Positions 17,520 through 26,645 of a stretch of DNA of 64,000 nucleotides are shown here, piece after piece; within the stretch, counting starts at the first letter, position 1, and every line of letters starts with the position of its first letter. The position numbers and the translations under genes were made by a program. The notes under the pieces were generated by a model. The model was not told the origin of the DNA and searched no databases. It saw nothing but the letters and a program-made list of their open reading frames with translations. This DNA is from Mycolicibacterium neoaurum (GTDB taxonomy: Bacteria; Actinomycetota; Actinomycetes; Mycobacteriales; Mycobacteriaceae): positions 2,046,001 to 2,110,000 of the forward strand of contig NZ_JAQIIX010000002.1 of NCBI RefSeq assembly GCF_036946495.1. The letters run 5' to 3'.

Positions 17520-18794
17520 CTAAAACCCGGTCGCGACCCTGGGCGGCTTCGGCTCGGCGGTGTCGAGCACCAGCTCGGCGACGCGGTGGCGATGCCCCTC
17601 CGCACTTCCCAGCAGGGCGGCATCGGTGGTCGCCCGCTTGAGATAGAGGTGTGCCTGGTGCTCCCAGGTGAAACCGATGCCGCCATGGACCTGAATGGTG
17701 TCCGCGGCGATACGACTGAAGGCCGCCGAGGCGACGGCCTGGGCGATGCTGGCCGCCAACGCCGGGTCATCGGAGCCGTCCCCGATGGCCCATGCCGCGT
17801 GATAGGCGGTCGAGCGGGCATGCTCCAGGTCGACCATGCCCTCGGCCAACCGGTGCTTGACCGCCTGAAACGAGCCGATGGGCCTACCGAACTGCAACCG
17901 CGACGTCGCGTAGGCCACCGACAGGTCGAGCAGATGCTCCGCGGCACCGACCTGCTCGACGGCCAGCAGCGCCGATCCGACCTGCAGGGCGTGGGTGATC
18001 ACCCGGTCGGCCTCCTCGGGCCCGGCCAGCAGCCGAGCCGGGGTGTCCTGCAATGCGATATCGGCCTGTGGCCGGGTCAGATCGAGGGTGACCAACGTCG
18101 TACGTGACACACCATCGCCGGTGGCGTCCACGGCGTACAACGACACCCCGTCAGCGCCCCGTGCCGCGACGAGCAACTCGTCGGCGTCGTCACCGTCCAC
18201 GACGCGGGCGACGGTGCCGGTGAGGCGGTCGGTCCCCGAGACGGTGACGGCGGCCGGGTCGAAGGCGCCCGCCCGGTCGGGCACCGCGAACGCAGCGGTG
18301 CGGGCCCCCTCGATCAAGGCGCCCAGCAGCTCGTCACGCGCGGCCCCTGCCCGTGCCGCCACCAGCGCCGGGATCGACAGGTAGACCGTCCCGAACAGTG
18401 GTCCGGTGGCCAATGCCGCACCCAATTCCTCGACCGCGATGGCCTGGTCGACCAGCGTGCCGCCGAATCCGCCGTCGGATTCAGGCACCGTGAGGCCGAG
18501 CACGCCGAGCTCGGCGCCGAGCCGCCGCCAGACCGCCCTGTCGAACCGCGGCTCGCGTTCCATCTGTGCCCGGGCACTGGCCTCACCGAAGTTGTCAGCG
18601 GCGAACTTCCTTACCGCGGAACGCAACTGAGCCTGCTCATCGGAGAACACGAACTCAGCCTTGCCACGGGGCTGATCCGTAAACTCCTCAGCCGTGTTGT
18701 CGGGCTGATCCGTGAACTCCTCAGCCGTGTTGTCGGGCTGATCCGTGAACTCCTCAGCCGTGTTGTCGGGCTGATCCGTGAACTCCTCAGCCAC
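17520..18794 (-). CDS. Acyl-CoA dehydrogenase (FadE, second subunit of a pair) with N-terminal 11-residue repeats
   Basis: 424-aa ACAD-fold protein. Residues 2-42 are 3.7 copies of AEEFTDQPDNT, followed by the ordinary N-terminal helix FVFSDEQAQLRSAVRKFA. The fold continues to IQVHGGIGFTWEHQAHLYLKR, the motif of the non-catalytic-type partner in mycobacterial alpha2beta2 FadE complexes (ChsE1-ChsE2 is the model). GTG start behind GGAAGGAGA; the first 8 bp overlap the stop of the upstream FadE, so they are coupled and probably form one enzyme. Substrate is probably a CoA ester of a sterol side chain or branched acid (inference). Confidence 0.88.
   Translation of the reverse strand: MAEEFTDQPDNTAEEFTDQPDNTAEEFTDQPDNTAEEFTDQPRGKAEFVFSDEQAQLRSAVRKFAADNFGEASARAQMEREPRFDRAVWRRLGAELGVLGLTVPESDGGFGGTLVDQAIAVEELGAALATGPLFGTVYLSIPALVAARAGAARDELLGALIEGARTAAFAVPDRAGAFDPAAVTVSGTDRLTGTVARVVDGDDADELLVAARGADGVSLYAVDATGDGVSRTTLVTLDLTRPQADIALQDTPARLLAGPEEADRVITHALQVGSALLAVEQVGAAEHLLDLSVAYATSRLQFGRPIGSFQAVKHRLAEGMVDLEHARSTAYHAAWAIGDGSDDPALAASIAQAVASAAFSRIAADTIQVHGGIGFTWEHQAHLYLKRATTDAALLGSAEGHRHRVAELVLDTAEPKPPRVATGF
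18669..18791 (-). repeat. In-frame 33-bp tandem repeat, 3.7 copies
   Basis: Nearly identical 33-bp units encoding AEEFTDQPDNT directly after the start codon of the second FadE; I see one base difference between units. This is minisatellite-like and likely prone to copy-number change. Confidence 0.95.
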
Positions 18795-19977
18795 GCGGAA
18801 TCTCCTTCCACGGCATGCCCGCATCAGCGCGCAGATCCCCTGGCAATCCCAGGATTCGTTCGGCCAGGATGTTGCGCATCACTTCCGATGTCCCGCCTTC
18901 GATGGTGTTGGCCTTACTACGCAGGAAACGCTGCTGGACCGGACCCCGCCAGTCACCGTCGTCATCGCGTTCGAGCGCGTAGCTGTGATACAGGATGCCC
19001 TCGGCGCCAAGCAGATCCATGCACCACACATAGATGTGCTGATTGAGTTCGGCGCCGACGAGCTTGCCGATCGACCCCTCCGGGCCGGGTCCGCCGACGC
19101 TCGCGGTCGCTCGCGAGCGCTGTGCCGTGAGTCGCTGCGCCTCCGAGCGCAACCACAATTGCGTCAACCGGTCGCGCAGCACCGGGGTGTGCAGGTCTGG
19201 GCGCGCCGCCCACAGCCCGACAGCCTCGGAGATGGTGCCCGCACCGCGCCGTGATCCGCTACCGCCCAGGGCGCTGCGCTCGTTCATCAGTGTCGTCATC
19301 GCGACACCCCAACCGTTGCCGACCGCCCCGAGTCGATGCGCATCCGGGATGCGGGCGTCGGTGATGTAAACCTCGTTGAACTCCGCCTGCCCGGTGAGTT
19401 GACGCAGCGGTCGGGTCTCCACACCGGGGGCGTGCATGTCCAGGACGAAATAGGTGAGCCCCTTGTGTTTGGCGACCCCGGGATCGGTGCGAGCCAACAA
19501 GAGACCCCAGCGCGCGCGGTGGGCCAGGCTGGTCCACACCTTCTGGCCGTTGATCACCCACTCGTCACCGTCGGGCACCGCCGAGGTGGCCAGGCCGGCC
19601 AGATCGGAGCCGGCGCCGGGCTCGGAGAACAGCTGGCACCAGATGTCCTCGGTGCTGGCCAGCGGCCGCAACCAGAACCGCTTGAGCTCATCGGATTGCG
19701 CGTGTTCCCGCACGGTCGGTGCGGCCATCCCGTAGCCCATCGGATTCAGCCCCAGGGGCATCGGCCCGCCGGCACCCTGCAGGATGGCGTCGGCGACAGC
19801 CTGCAGTCCTCGAGACACCCCCATGCCGCCCAGGCCCTCCGGGAAATGCACCCATGCCAGACCGGCGTCGTAACAGGCGGCCAGGAACCGCGGGACGGGC
19901 ACCACCTTGGGGTCGTGCTCTTCGACGACTCGCCTGGCACGTTCGGCGACCCGTTCGGCATCTGCTGTCGCGCTCAT
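18787..19977 (-). CDS. Acyl-CoA dehydrogenase (FadE, first subunit)
   Basis: 396-aa ACAD with FAD/substrate motifs FSEPGAGSDLAGL and WVINGQKVWTSLAH and the C-terminal NTIEGGTSEVMRNILAERILGLPG that carries the catalytic-type Glu region of FadE proteins. Mycobacterial FadE enzymes commonly come as adjacent pairs forming heterotetramers. TAGGGT (19984-19989) lies six bases upstream of the ATG, indicating a leaderless start for the two-gene operon. It is divergent from a SRPBCC gene. Substrate unknown. Confidence 0.9.
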   Translation of the reverse strand: MSATADAERVAERARRVVEEHDPKVVPVPRFLAACYDAGLAWVHFPEGLGGMGVSRGLQAVADAILQGAGGPMPLGLNPMGYGMAAPTVREHAQSDELKRFWLRPLASTEDIWCQLFSEPGAGSDLAGLATSAVPDGDEWVINGQKVWTSLAHRARWGLLLARTDPGVAKHKGLTYFVLDMHAPGVETRPLRQLTGQAEFNEVYITDARIPDAHRLGAVGNGWGVAMTTLMNERSALGGSGSRRGAGTISEAVGLWAARPDLHTPVLRDRLTQLWLRSEAQRLTAQRSRATASVGGPGPEGSIGKLVGAELNQHIYVWCMDLLGAEGILYHSYALERDDDGDWRGPVQQRFLRSKANTIEGGTSEVMRNILAERILGLPGDLRADAGMPWKEIPRG

Positions 19978-19983
19978 GAGCCC

Positions 19984-19989
19984 ACCCTA
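19984..19989 (-). promoter_or_regulatory. -10 element of leaderless FadE operon
   Basis: TAGGGT on the minus strand followed by GGGCTC and the ATG. Confidence 0.5.
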
Positions 19990-20049
19990 GGCAAGAGTGA
20001 TCGACGTCACGTATGCGGGTCGACCAACCGGTGGGGGAGGATGGCCCTC

Positions 20050-20469
20050 ATGCATGTGACCGCGCACGCCACCGTCGACACCGAGATCCAGAAGGTATGG
20101 GACACCCTGACCGACCACTTGGGCATGGCCGGCTGGGGACCCGGAATCAGCGTCACCCTGGGCCGCCCGGGCGCCCCCGAGCCCAACGGACTCGGGGCCG
20201 TGCGCCGGATCAGCACACCCGGGCCGGGACCGGACATCGTCGAAGAGGTCACCACCTTCGAGGCACCCCATGTCTTCGGTTACAAGGCGCTGTCGGGCAC
20301 GCCGTTCCCCGGCTACACCGGCGAGGTGCGGCTGAGCCCGTCCGGGACCGGGACGCGGATCGACTACACGATCGGCTCGACCGCCTCGTTCCCGCTCGTC
20401 AAGGCGCCGCTGGCGGCCATCGCGCAGGTGCTTCTGCGCCTCCTGGTGCGCGCCGCGTCGCGGGCCTGA
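20050..20469 (+). CDS. SRPBCC (polyketide cyclase/START-like) family protein
   Basis: 139-aa helix-grip protein binding a hydrophobic ligand: HVTAHATVDTEIQKVWDTLTDH at the N-terminus, a central GYKALSGTPFPGYTGEVRL and the long C-terminal helix (PLAAIAQVLLRLLVRAAS). GGGGGAGG stands nine bases before this ATG; another ATG nine bases upstream is too close to it. In M. tuberculosis a similar small SRPBCC gene (Rv0854) also sits next to the pdc/kdc gene. Ligand unknown. Confidence 0.8.
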   Translation: MHVTAHATVDTEIQKVWDTLTDHLGMAGWGPGISVTLGRPGAPEPNGLGAVRRISTPGPGPDIVEEVTTFEAPHVFGYKALSGTPFPGYTGEVRLSPSGTGTRIDYTIGSTASFPLVKAPLAAIAQVLLRLLVRAASRA

Positions 20470-20480
20470 CGGCGATACTG

Positions 20481-22130
20481 CTACCTGTTCTGCGGACCGT
20501 TCACGCCGTAATCGAAGACCCGGGTGGCTTCTCCGACCGCCACGGTGGCCGCGGTCATGTCCAGCGGCTGCAGGGCCACCTCGATGAACACCAGGCGATC
20601 GGTGTCCGCCGCCGCGGCGAGTGCGTCCTGTAGTTCGGAACGCGTGGTGCAGACCGCGGTCAACAGCCGGTCGTCATCGATGCCGAATGCCCGCGGCACG
20701 TCGGGGTAGGCCCAGTTGGCGACGTCGTTGTAGGCCGCGGTGGCCCCCAGGATCGAGCGCTCGATGGTGTACCCGCGATTGTTGAGCAGGAATATCACCG
20801 GCGCGAACCCGTGCCGGATCACCGAGGACAGCTCCTGGGCCGTCACCTGGAACGAGCCGTCGCCGGTGCACAGCACATGCCGTCGGTCCGGTTGGGCGAC
20901 CAGGGAACCGAACAGGGCGGGAAGCGCATATCCGATCGAGCCCCAGCTCGATTGGTTGATATAGCTGACCCCTTCGGGCAGCGACATCCCGACGGTGTTC
21001 TGGGCCGAGGTGCCGGTTTCGGCGACCAGCACATCGCCGGGGCGCAGGAACCGTGCCAGCTGCCCGAAGAAGAACTCTTCGGTGAGTTCGCCACCGTGGG
21101 TCTCGGCTGCCTGCGGCCGCGGCGCTTCCTGCCACCACCGGGGCCCGGCGGCAGGATCGACCGAATCGAGAACCGCTTCGATGGTCGTGCCGTAATACAC
21201 GGCGCTGTCCGATATCTGGGTGTATGTGGGCTCCAGCCGCACGACCGACCTGCCCGCGAAGTCCAGTGTGAAACACGCGGTGGTGACATCGGAAGTGGTG
21301 AAGCCGCAGGTGATCACCAGATCACTGTCGTCGAAGATGGCCTGACCCGCGGCGCCGGGCAGCATGCCCTGGTACTGCTCGGCCGTCGGATCGGCGTAGT
21401 GCACGGTGGGCAAAGTGCAGAAGTACGGAATGTCCCGCTGGGCGCAAAAACGCGCGATCGCGGGCAGGGCGCCCCAGCGCACGGCGGACGCATCGAACAC
21501 CAGGACCGGCCGCTGCGCCCGGGACAACATCTCGGAAAGCTGCTCGGCCGCCGCCAGAACTTCCCGGTGCGCCGGTTCGGCGTCGCTGACGGTCAATGCT
21601 CCGTCGGGAGTGGGGATGTCGACGTGGGTCAGATCCGAGGGCAGTTCGAGGCGGACCGGCCGACGCGCCCGGAACGCCGTCCGGAGCGCATGGTCGATGA
21701 CATCGACAGCGTTATCGGTCGAGATCGTCGCCGAGTACTCGGTGAACTCGGCGAACGCGCGATGGACGTTGCGATAACCGCCGTCGAGCAGGCTGTGGTG
21801 CAACGACTTACGATCATGCACCGCGTGCGCGGGCGGTGCGCCGGAGATGTGGATGAGCGGTATGTGTTCGCAGTACGCGCCGGCCACCCCGTTGAGCGCG
21901 CTGAGACAGCCCACGCCGTAGGTGGTGATCAGCACGCCCGGCTTACCCGAGCGTGCGTAACCGTCGGCCGCATAGGCGGCATTGAGTTCATTGCAGTTGC
22001 CCATCCAGCGCATCGTCGGATGCGCCTCCAACTGCTCCAGGAACGACATGTTGTAGTCACCCGGCACACCGAAGGCGTGTGTGGTGCCGACCTCGGCCAG
22101 CCGGCGAAGCAGGAACTCTCCGATCTTCAT
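20481..22130 (-). CDS. kdc: Thiamine diphosphate-dependent 2-keto acid decarboxylase
   Basis: 549-aa decarboxylase of the pyruvate/indolepyruvate/branched-chain keto acid group, close in length and motifs to M. tuberculosis Kdc (Rv0853c). It converts 2-oxo acids to aldehydes and CO2. The ThDP-activating E48 is in NCNELNAAYAADGYAR. The catalytic HH pair (H111-H112) and a nearby Asp separate it from acetolactate synthases. The Mg/ThDP motif is GDGSFQ...LLNNRGYTIE. ATGA overlap with the upstream flavoprotein gene means translational coupling. The aldehydes could feed the carboxylic acid/aldehyde chemistry encoded elsewhere in the window (inference). Confidence 0.9.
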   Translation of the reverse strand: MKIGEFLLRRLAEVGTTHAFGVPGDYNMSFLEQLEAHPTMRWMGNCNELNAAYAADGYARSGKPGVLITTYGVGCLSALNGVAGAYCEHIPLIHISGAPPAHAVHDRKSLHHSLLDGGYRNVHRAFAEFTEYSATISTDNAVDVIDHALRTAFRARRPVRLELPSDLTHVDIPTPDGALTVSDAEPAHREVLAAAEQLSEMLSRAQRPVLVFDASAVRWGALPAIARFCAQRDIPYFCTLPTVHYADPTAEQYQGMLPGAAGQAIFDDSDLVITCGFTTSDVTTACFTLDFAGRSVVRLEPTYTQISDSAVYYGTTIEAVLDSVDPAAGPRWWQEAPRPQAAETHGGELTEEFFFGQLARFLRPGDVLVAETGTSAQNTVGMSLPEGVSYINQSSWGSIGYALPALFGSLVAQPDRRHVLCTGDGSFQVTAQELSSVIRHGFAPVIFLLNNRGYTIERSILGATAAYNDVANWAYPDVPRAFGIDDDRLLTAVCTTRSELQDALAAAADTDRLVFIEVALQPLDMTAATVAVGEATRVFDYGVNGPQNR

Positions 22131-23767
22131 ACGACACTCCTTGCGATGCTGCGGCCCGCGGCGCGGCCGGTGAACAGGCAGCCGCCGACGAATGTGCCCT
22201 CCAGGGAACGATGGCCGTGAATACCGCCTCCACCGAACCCGGAAACCTCGCCCGCGGCGTAGAGGCCTTCCAGAACGGTCCCGGTCTCGGTCAGCACGCG
22301 GCCCTGAAGATCGGTTTGCACCCCGCCCAACGTCTTTCGCGTGGTGATGTGCAGCTTGACCGCGATCAAGGGGCCGGCCTGCGGATCCAGGATGCGCCCC
22401 GGCCTGGCGACGCGGAAACGGTCGGGCCAGTAGCGGCGGGCGTTGTAAATGGCTGCGAACTGGGGGTCTTTGCTGTAGCGGTTACCCACCTGGGAGTCGC
22501 GGGCGGTGACTTCCCGTTCTAGGGCAGCAGGGTCGACGGCCATCCGGGCGGCCAGCTCTCCGATCGTGGTCGCCTGCACGAAATCCGTTCCACGATCGAG
22601 GAACTCCTTGGCGAAACCGCCCAATCGAGGACGCAGCAGACCGCGTATGGCTGCCAGTGGGTGCTTTCCGGTGATGGCCGGATTGAGCTCCTGGCCGGAC
22701 ATCGCGAACTCCTTGGCGAAGATCTCAGCGTTCATCACCAGCCATGAGTGGGTGTGCCCGGAGGCCATCATGTATCGGACGGCCCCCACGGTGTCGAAGT
22801 TCGGGTACAGCGGGGGAGGTAGTCGGATGCCCGCACCGTCGAGCCACAGCGCCGACGGGCCTGCGGTGACATGGATTCCGTGATTGGGCCAGATCGGATC
22901 GATGTTGGTGACGCCATCGGGATAGAACCAGAGCCGGTTCTCGTTGGCGATCTTCGCCCCCGCCCGTTTGGCGACGGCGATCATGGATCCGTCGACGTAG
23001 GCGGGATTCCCGCAGAGCATATCGTCGGGGTAGGTGCCGAAGCTCTCGGTGAACAGCTGGCGCACCAGCGTCGGGCTGCCACCGACACCGCCGGTCGCCA
23101 ACAGCACAGCGCTTGCGGTGGCGCTGAATTCGCCCACCGCGGTCTCGCTCGAACGCGTGCCACGCCGATGTGCGGACGATTCGAGCACTGTTCCGTGGAC
23201 ACCGGTGATGCGGCCGCCGGTGGCGTCCAGACCGGTCACGCGGTGGCGGAACAACCGGGTCACCAGACCGCGCGCCTGGGCGTCGAGCACCCGGCGGGCG
23301 AAGACATCGACCAGCCCCGGGCCGGTACCCCAGGTGATGTGGAAGCGCGGCACGCTGTTTCCGGACCCGAGTGCGCCGTGCCCGCCCCGTTCCGGCCAGC
23401 CCGGAAGCGGGAATGCGCGCCAGCCCAGTCCGCGCAGCCAGCGCCTCTTCTCGCCTGCGGCGAAATCGACATAGTGCTCGGCCCACTGCCGTGGCCAATG
23501 ATCATCGTCGCCGTCCGAGAACTGCGCCGAACCCAGCCAGTCCTGCCACGCGAGATCGCGCGAATCCCGGATACCGCACAATCGTTGTTCGGGGGTGTCG
23601 ACCATGAACAGGCCCCCGAACGACCAGTAGGCCTGACCGCCGAAGTCGATGGGCCCTTCTTGGTCCAGCAGCAGGACGCGTCTGCCCGCCTCGACGAGTT
23701 CGTGGGTGGCGACCAGACCTGCCAAACCGTGGCCGACCACGATCACATCGGCGGACGGCGGCGTCAT
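22127..23767 (-). CDS. FAD-binding dehydrogenase (KstD/fumarate reductase flavoprotein family)
   Basis: 546-aa flavoprotein: N-terminal VIVVGHGLAGLVATHELVEAGRRVLLLDQEG FAD motif (given in part), a central KstD/Frd-type catalytic domain, and the closing GLYAAGEVSGFGGGGIHGHRSLEGTFVGG FAD loop (in part). Similar to the mycobacterial Rv0785 family annotated as putative FAD-binding dehydrogenase. It might desaturate a ketone or steroid-like ring, but the substrate is unknown. First gene of a two-gene operon with the decarboxylase; GGAGAC precedes the ATG. Confidence 0.85.
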   Translation of the reverse strand: MTPPSADVIVVGHGLAGLVATHELVEAGRRVLLLDQEGPIDFGGQAYWSFGGLFMVDTPEQRLCGIRDSRDLAWQDWLGSAQFSDGDDDHWPRQWAEHYVDFAAGEKRRWLRGLGWRAFPLPGWPERGGHGALGSGNSVPRFHITWGTGPGLVDVFARRVLDAQARGLVTRLFRHRVTGLDATGGRITGVHGTVLESSAHRRGTRSSETAVGEFSATASAVLLATGGVGGSPTLVRQLFTESFGTYPDDMLCGNPAYVDGSMIAVAKRAGAKIANENRLWFYPDGVTNIDPIWPNHGIHVTAGPSALWLDGAGIRLPPPLYPNFDTVGAVRYMMASGHTHSWLVMNAEIFAKEFAMSGQELNPAITGKHPLAAIRGLLRPRLGGFAKEFLDRGTDFVQATTIGELAARMAVDPAALEREVTARDSQVGNRYSKDPQFAAIYNARRYWPDRFRVARPGRILDPQAGPLIAVKLHITTRKTLGGVQTDLQGRVLTETGTVLEGLYAAGEVSGFGGGGIHGHRSLEGTFVGGCLFTGRAAGRSIARSVV

Positions 23768-23968
23768 GGGATGCGGGTCTCCGGTCTGTTGTCTGTTCCC
23801 GGGACAGTACCGACCGCGATGCCCCGGTGCGGGTGGAATGCGACGCTCGGCTGCCTCGCGTGCCCCGCCGTTGGCGCCGGCTCGGGTGTCCGCACCGACA
23901 TAGGCGCGGGTTCAAGAGTGTGTCCGCCGACATTGTCGGCCGGGCCACGTCACCCGCATCGTGTTCTC

Positions 23969-25036
23969 GTGACGACCATCACAGGAACTCGACTCGCCAG
24001 AATTGCCGTCGCCCTTGCCTCGGCGCTGACCATCGTGGCTGCCACGGCGTGCTCTGCCGGCCTCGGTGGTCCAGCCTCGTCCCGCTCGGCCCAGGACGGT
24101 GTCATCCGGTTCACCTTCGCCCCCGACCCGATCTGGGACTACATGCACGACATCGGGGTCATCGACGAATGGGAACGTGACACCGGCTATTCCATCGAGA
24201 CCAGCGCCACCTGGGACGAATTCGGGCTGTTCGCCGGAGGACACGCCGACATCATCTCCTCGGCCTCCTTCGAAGTTCCGGCCCTGGAGGAACAGACCCA
24301 GCGCGAGACCGTCATCATCGGCCGCTACAACGCCGAACGCAGCCGCATCCTGGTCCGTGCCGACGACCCAGCCCGGTCGCTGGAGGATCTGCGGGGTCGA
24401 CGGATCGGCGTCTTCACCACCGTGTCGGGCACGTTGGTATGGAGTGCGCTCGTCCAACGGATGCACGGTATGAACCTTGTCGATGCGGGTGAGCGCCCCA
24501 GCGATGTCGATGTCGTGGTCGCCGATATCCAGAACCTGTCGAATCTTTTGGCGCGCGGTGAGATCGACGCCTGCATCTGCTACCCCGACCTGTCGGCGCG
24601 GGAACTTCGTGACGGGTCGGTACGGGCACTCTACGACGGCAAGTCCTCGGCCGACCTCTTCGCAGAACTGCAGGCACCCGGCCACGACGGTCCGATGGGC
24701 AACGTCTTCGTCGCCCGCAGCGACTGGGTGGACGGGCACCCCGGCGAGGTGGCGGCATTCCTGGACCTCTGGGATCGCGGACTCGCCGAATGGCAGGCGC
24801 ATCGCGACGACATGATCGAGCTGTACCCGCAGCATTTCGCCGTCTCCTCACCCGAGGACATCGAGTTCATGAAGGCCTATGTGGCCCAGCATGACTGGGT
24901 GGTCGACGACGTCCGCTTCGATCAGCAGTGGGCCGATGACGAGAGCTCGATCTTCGATCTGATGCGCACCACCGGGGTCATCGGTGACGACATCGCCGAC
25001 CCGCAATTCCACGCAACCCAAGGAGCCCAGCAGTGA
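23969..25036 (+). CDS. ABC importer substrate-binding lipoprotein (NMT1/SsuA-like)
   Basis: 355-aa periplasmic-type binding protein. Signal sequence ALTIVAATAC with lipid-anchored C28. The mature domain carries IRFTFAPDPIWDYMHDIGVIDEWERDTGY, HADIISSASFEVPALEEQ and DIQNLSNLLARGEIDACICYPD (given in part), the pattern of the NMT1/THI5-SsuA-TauA superfamily that binds sulfonates, nitrate or pyrimidine precursors. GTG start; the stop overlaps the next GTG. First gene of a four-gene operon, divergent from the flavoprotein/decarboxylase pair. I saw no thiamine riboswitch upstream. Confidence 0.8.
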   Translation: MTTITGTRLARIAVALASALTIVAATACSAGLGGPASSRSAQDGVIRFTFAPDPIWDYMHDIGVIDEWERDTGYSIETSATWDEFGLFAGGHADIISSASFEVPALEEQTQRETVIIGRYNAERSRILVRADDPARSLEDLRGRRIGVFTTVSGTLVWSALVQRMHGMNLVDAGERPSDVDVVVADIQNLSNLLARGEIDACICYPDLSARELRDGSVRALYDGKSSADLFAELQAPGHDGPMGNVFVARSDWVDGHPGEVAAFLDLWDRGLAEWQAHRDDMIELYPQHFAVSSPEDIEFMKAYVAQHDWVVDDVRFDQQWADDESSIFDLMRTTGVIGDDIADPQFHATQGAQQ

Positions 25037-25845
25037 CCCAGACCGTCACCGAGCCGATGCGGCCCGCCGTCCGGCGTCCCGTACGCGTGCCGCCCCAGCA
25101 CCGGCGTTGGCTGGTCTCCGGCCTCGCGCTGCTGTGCGCGCTCGGTGTGTGGGCGCTTACCGCGGTGGTCGTCAATGATCCGATCCTGCCCAACCCCGCC
25201 GATGTGGCCGACCGGGTGATCGACATCATCTCCTCCGGCGCGGCCCTGACCAACTTCGCCGCCAGCATCGCCAAGATCGCCGCGGGTTTCGCGATCGCAA
25301 TGGTGGCCGGCCTGGTGATCGGATTCGTCATGGGCCGTTCGGAATTCATGACCTCGTACTTCTCGCTGCCACTGTTCGTGCTGGGCAATATGCCGGGCCT
25401 GACCTACGCGGTGTTCGGTCTACTCATCTTCGGTGTGGGCGCCGGCGGCCCGGTGGTGGTGTCCGCGCTGGTCGCCACGCCGTTCATCGCGATCAACGTC
25501 GCCGAGGGCGTGCGGTCAGTGGACGGCAAGCTGCTCGCCATGTGCGGGGCGTTCGACCGTAGCCGCACCGATATCCTGCGCCACCTCTACCTGCCGGCAC
25601 TGACGACCTTCGTCTTCGCCGGTGTCCGGTACGGATTCGCCATGGCCTGGAAGGTCGAGGCGCTCACCGAGGTGTTCGGCGCCAGCAACGGCGTCGGCTT
25701 CATGATCCGCAAGGCCTACCAGGAGTTCCAGGTCGACGACATGCTCGCCTGGACCGCGCTGTTCATCGTCACCATGGTGCTCGTCGAGCGCGGCCTGGCC
25801 CACCTGGAAACCCGGTTCTTCGCATGGCGCAAGGAGATCGCATGA
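25033..25845 (+). CDS. ABC transporter permease (SsuC/TauC-like)
   Basis: 270-aa inner-membrane permease with about six helices and the BPD_transp_1 cytoplasmic loop near KLLAMCGAFDRSRTDILRHLYLPAL, equivalent to the EAA coupling helix (given in part). The GTG start overlaps the stop of the binding-protein gene (GTGA) and its end overlaps the second permease. The N-terminal ~30 residues are a positively charged cytoplasmic tail. Confidence 0.88.
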   Translation: MTQTVTEPMRPAVRRPVRVPPQHRRWLVSGLALLCALGVWALTAVVVNDPILPNPADVADRVIDIISSGAALTNFAASIAKIAAGFAIAMVAGLVIGFVMGRSEFMTSYFSLPLFVLGNMPGLTYAVFGLLIFGVGAGGPVVVSALVATPFIAINVAEGVRSVDGKLLAMCGAFDRSRTDILRHLYLPALTTFVFAGVRYGFAMAWKVEALTEVFGASNGVGFMIRKAYQEFQVDDMLAWTALFIVTMVLVERGLAHLETRFFAWRKEIA

Positions 25846-26615
25846 CCACCATGACCGTCCGGCAGTTGCGTTCCCAGACCAGCACGGCCGCAGCGGTACT
25901 CGCCGCCATCGCCACCATCATCGGTGCCTGGCAGCTGGCCGTGGTGTTCGGCAACCGGGTGCCGTCGGTGGCCGACAGCATCGGTCGGCTCCGGTCCGAG
26001 GCCGCCATCGGCGAACTGTGGACCAATCTCGCCATCAGCATGAACCGCTTCCTGCTCGGACTGGTCGCGGCACTGATCGTGGGAGCCGTGATCGGGGTGC
26101 TGATGGGCCTGTCCCGAGTTCTCGATCTGGCCTTCTCCGATCTCAATGCCGCGGCCCTGGCGATACCGGCGGTGATCTGGGCGCTGCTGACCACCATGTG
26201 GTTCGGCTTCGGCTGGTTGACCCCGGTGGTGACGGTCTTCCTGTCCGGACTGCCGTTCGTGATCGTCAACATCGCCAAGGCCACCCGGGCGGTACCGGTC
26301 GACCTGGTTCTCATGGCGCGGGCATTCGGGGTGTCCCGCACCCGGGCGCTGCGCGAGATCGTGGCCCCCGCTGTCGCCGGATCCACCGTGGCCGCAATCA
26401 GATTCGCCATCATGAGCGCCTGGAACGGCCTGCTTCTCGCCGAGTGGTTCGGCGCCACCTCGGGCGTCGGCTGGCGATCTCGCTACTGGTATGACGCCAA
26501 CCAGCTGGACGGCTTCCTGGCCTGGGTGCTGGTCTTCATCCTGTTGCTCGTCATCGCCGATCTGTTGGTCCTCGGACCCATCGAGCGTTACGCCACCCGC
26601 TGGCGCACCGCCTGA
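25842..26615 (+). CDS. ABC transporter permease (SsuC-like), second copy
   Basis: 257-aa permease paralogous to its neighbour, with the coupling loop VDLVLMARAFGVSRTRALREIVAPA (part). The start is taken at the ATG overlapping the previous stop (ATGA). Two different permeases rather than one are encoded, so the channel is probably a heterodimer, unlike typical SsuC/TauC homodimers. Confidence 0.88.
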   Translation: MTTMTVRQLRSQTSTAAAVLAAIATIIGAWQLAVVFGNRVPSVADSIGRLRSEAAIGELWTNLAISMNRFLLGLVAALIVGAVIGVLMGLSRVLDLAFSDLNAAALAIPAVIWALLTTMWFGFGWLTPVVTVFLSGLPFVIVNIAKATRAVPVDLVLMARAFGVSRTRALREIVAPAVAGSTVAAIRFAIMSAWNGLLLAEWFGATSGVGWRSRYWYDANQLDGFLAWVLVFILLLVIADLLVLGPIERYATRWRTA

Positions 26616-26645
26616 CCACCCGCCCATTCACAGCAAGGAAACATC

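Noticed and set aside
17461..17530. Frame ending VLADIHDRHKVLADRIFGPDD before a TGA
   Set aside because: No start codon or ribosome binding site, and the frame runs into the dehydrogenase gene; a chance frame or remnant I cannot support.
23768..23968. Possible thiamine riboswitch before the NMT1-type binding protein
   Set aside because: The conserved CUGAGA and ACCUGAUCUGG-type segments are not present, so the thiamine link rests only on family resemblance.
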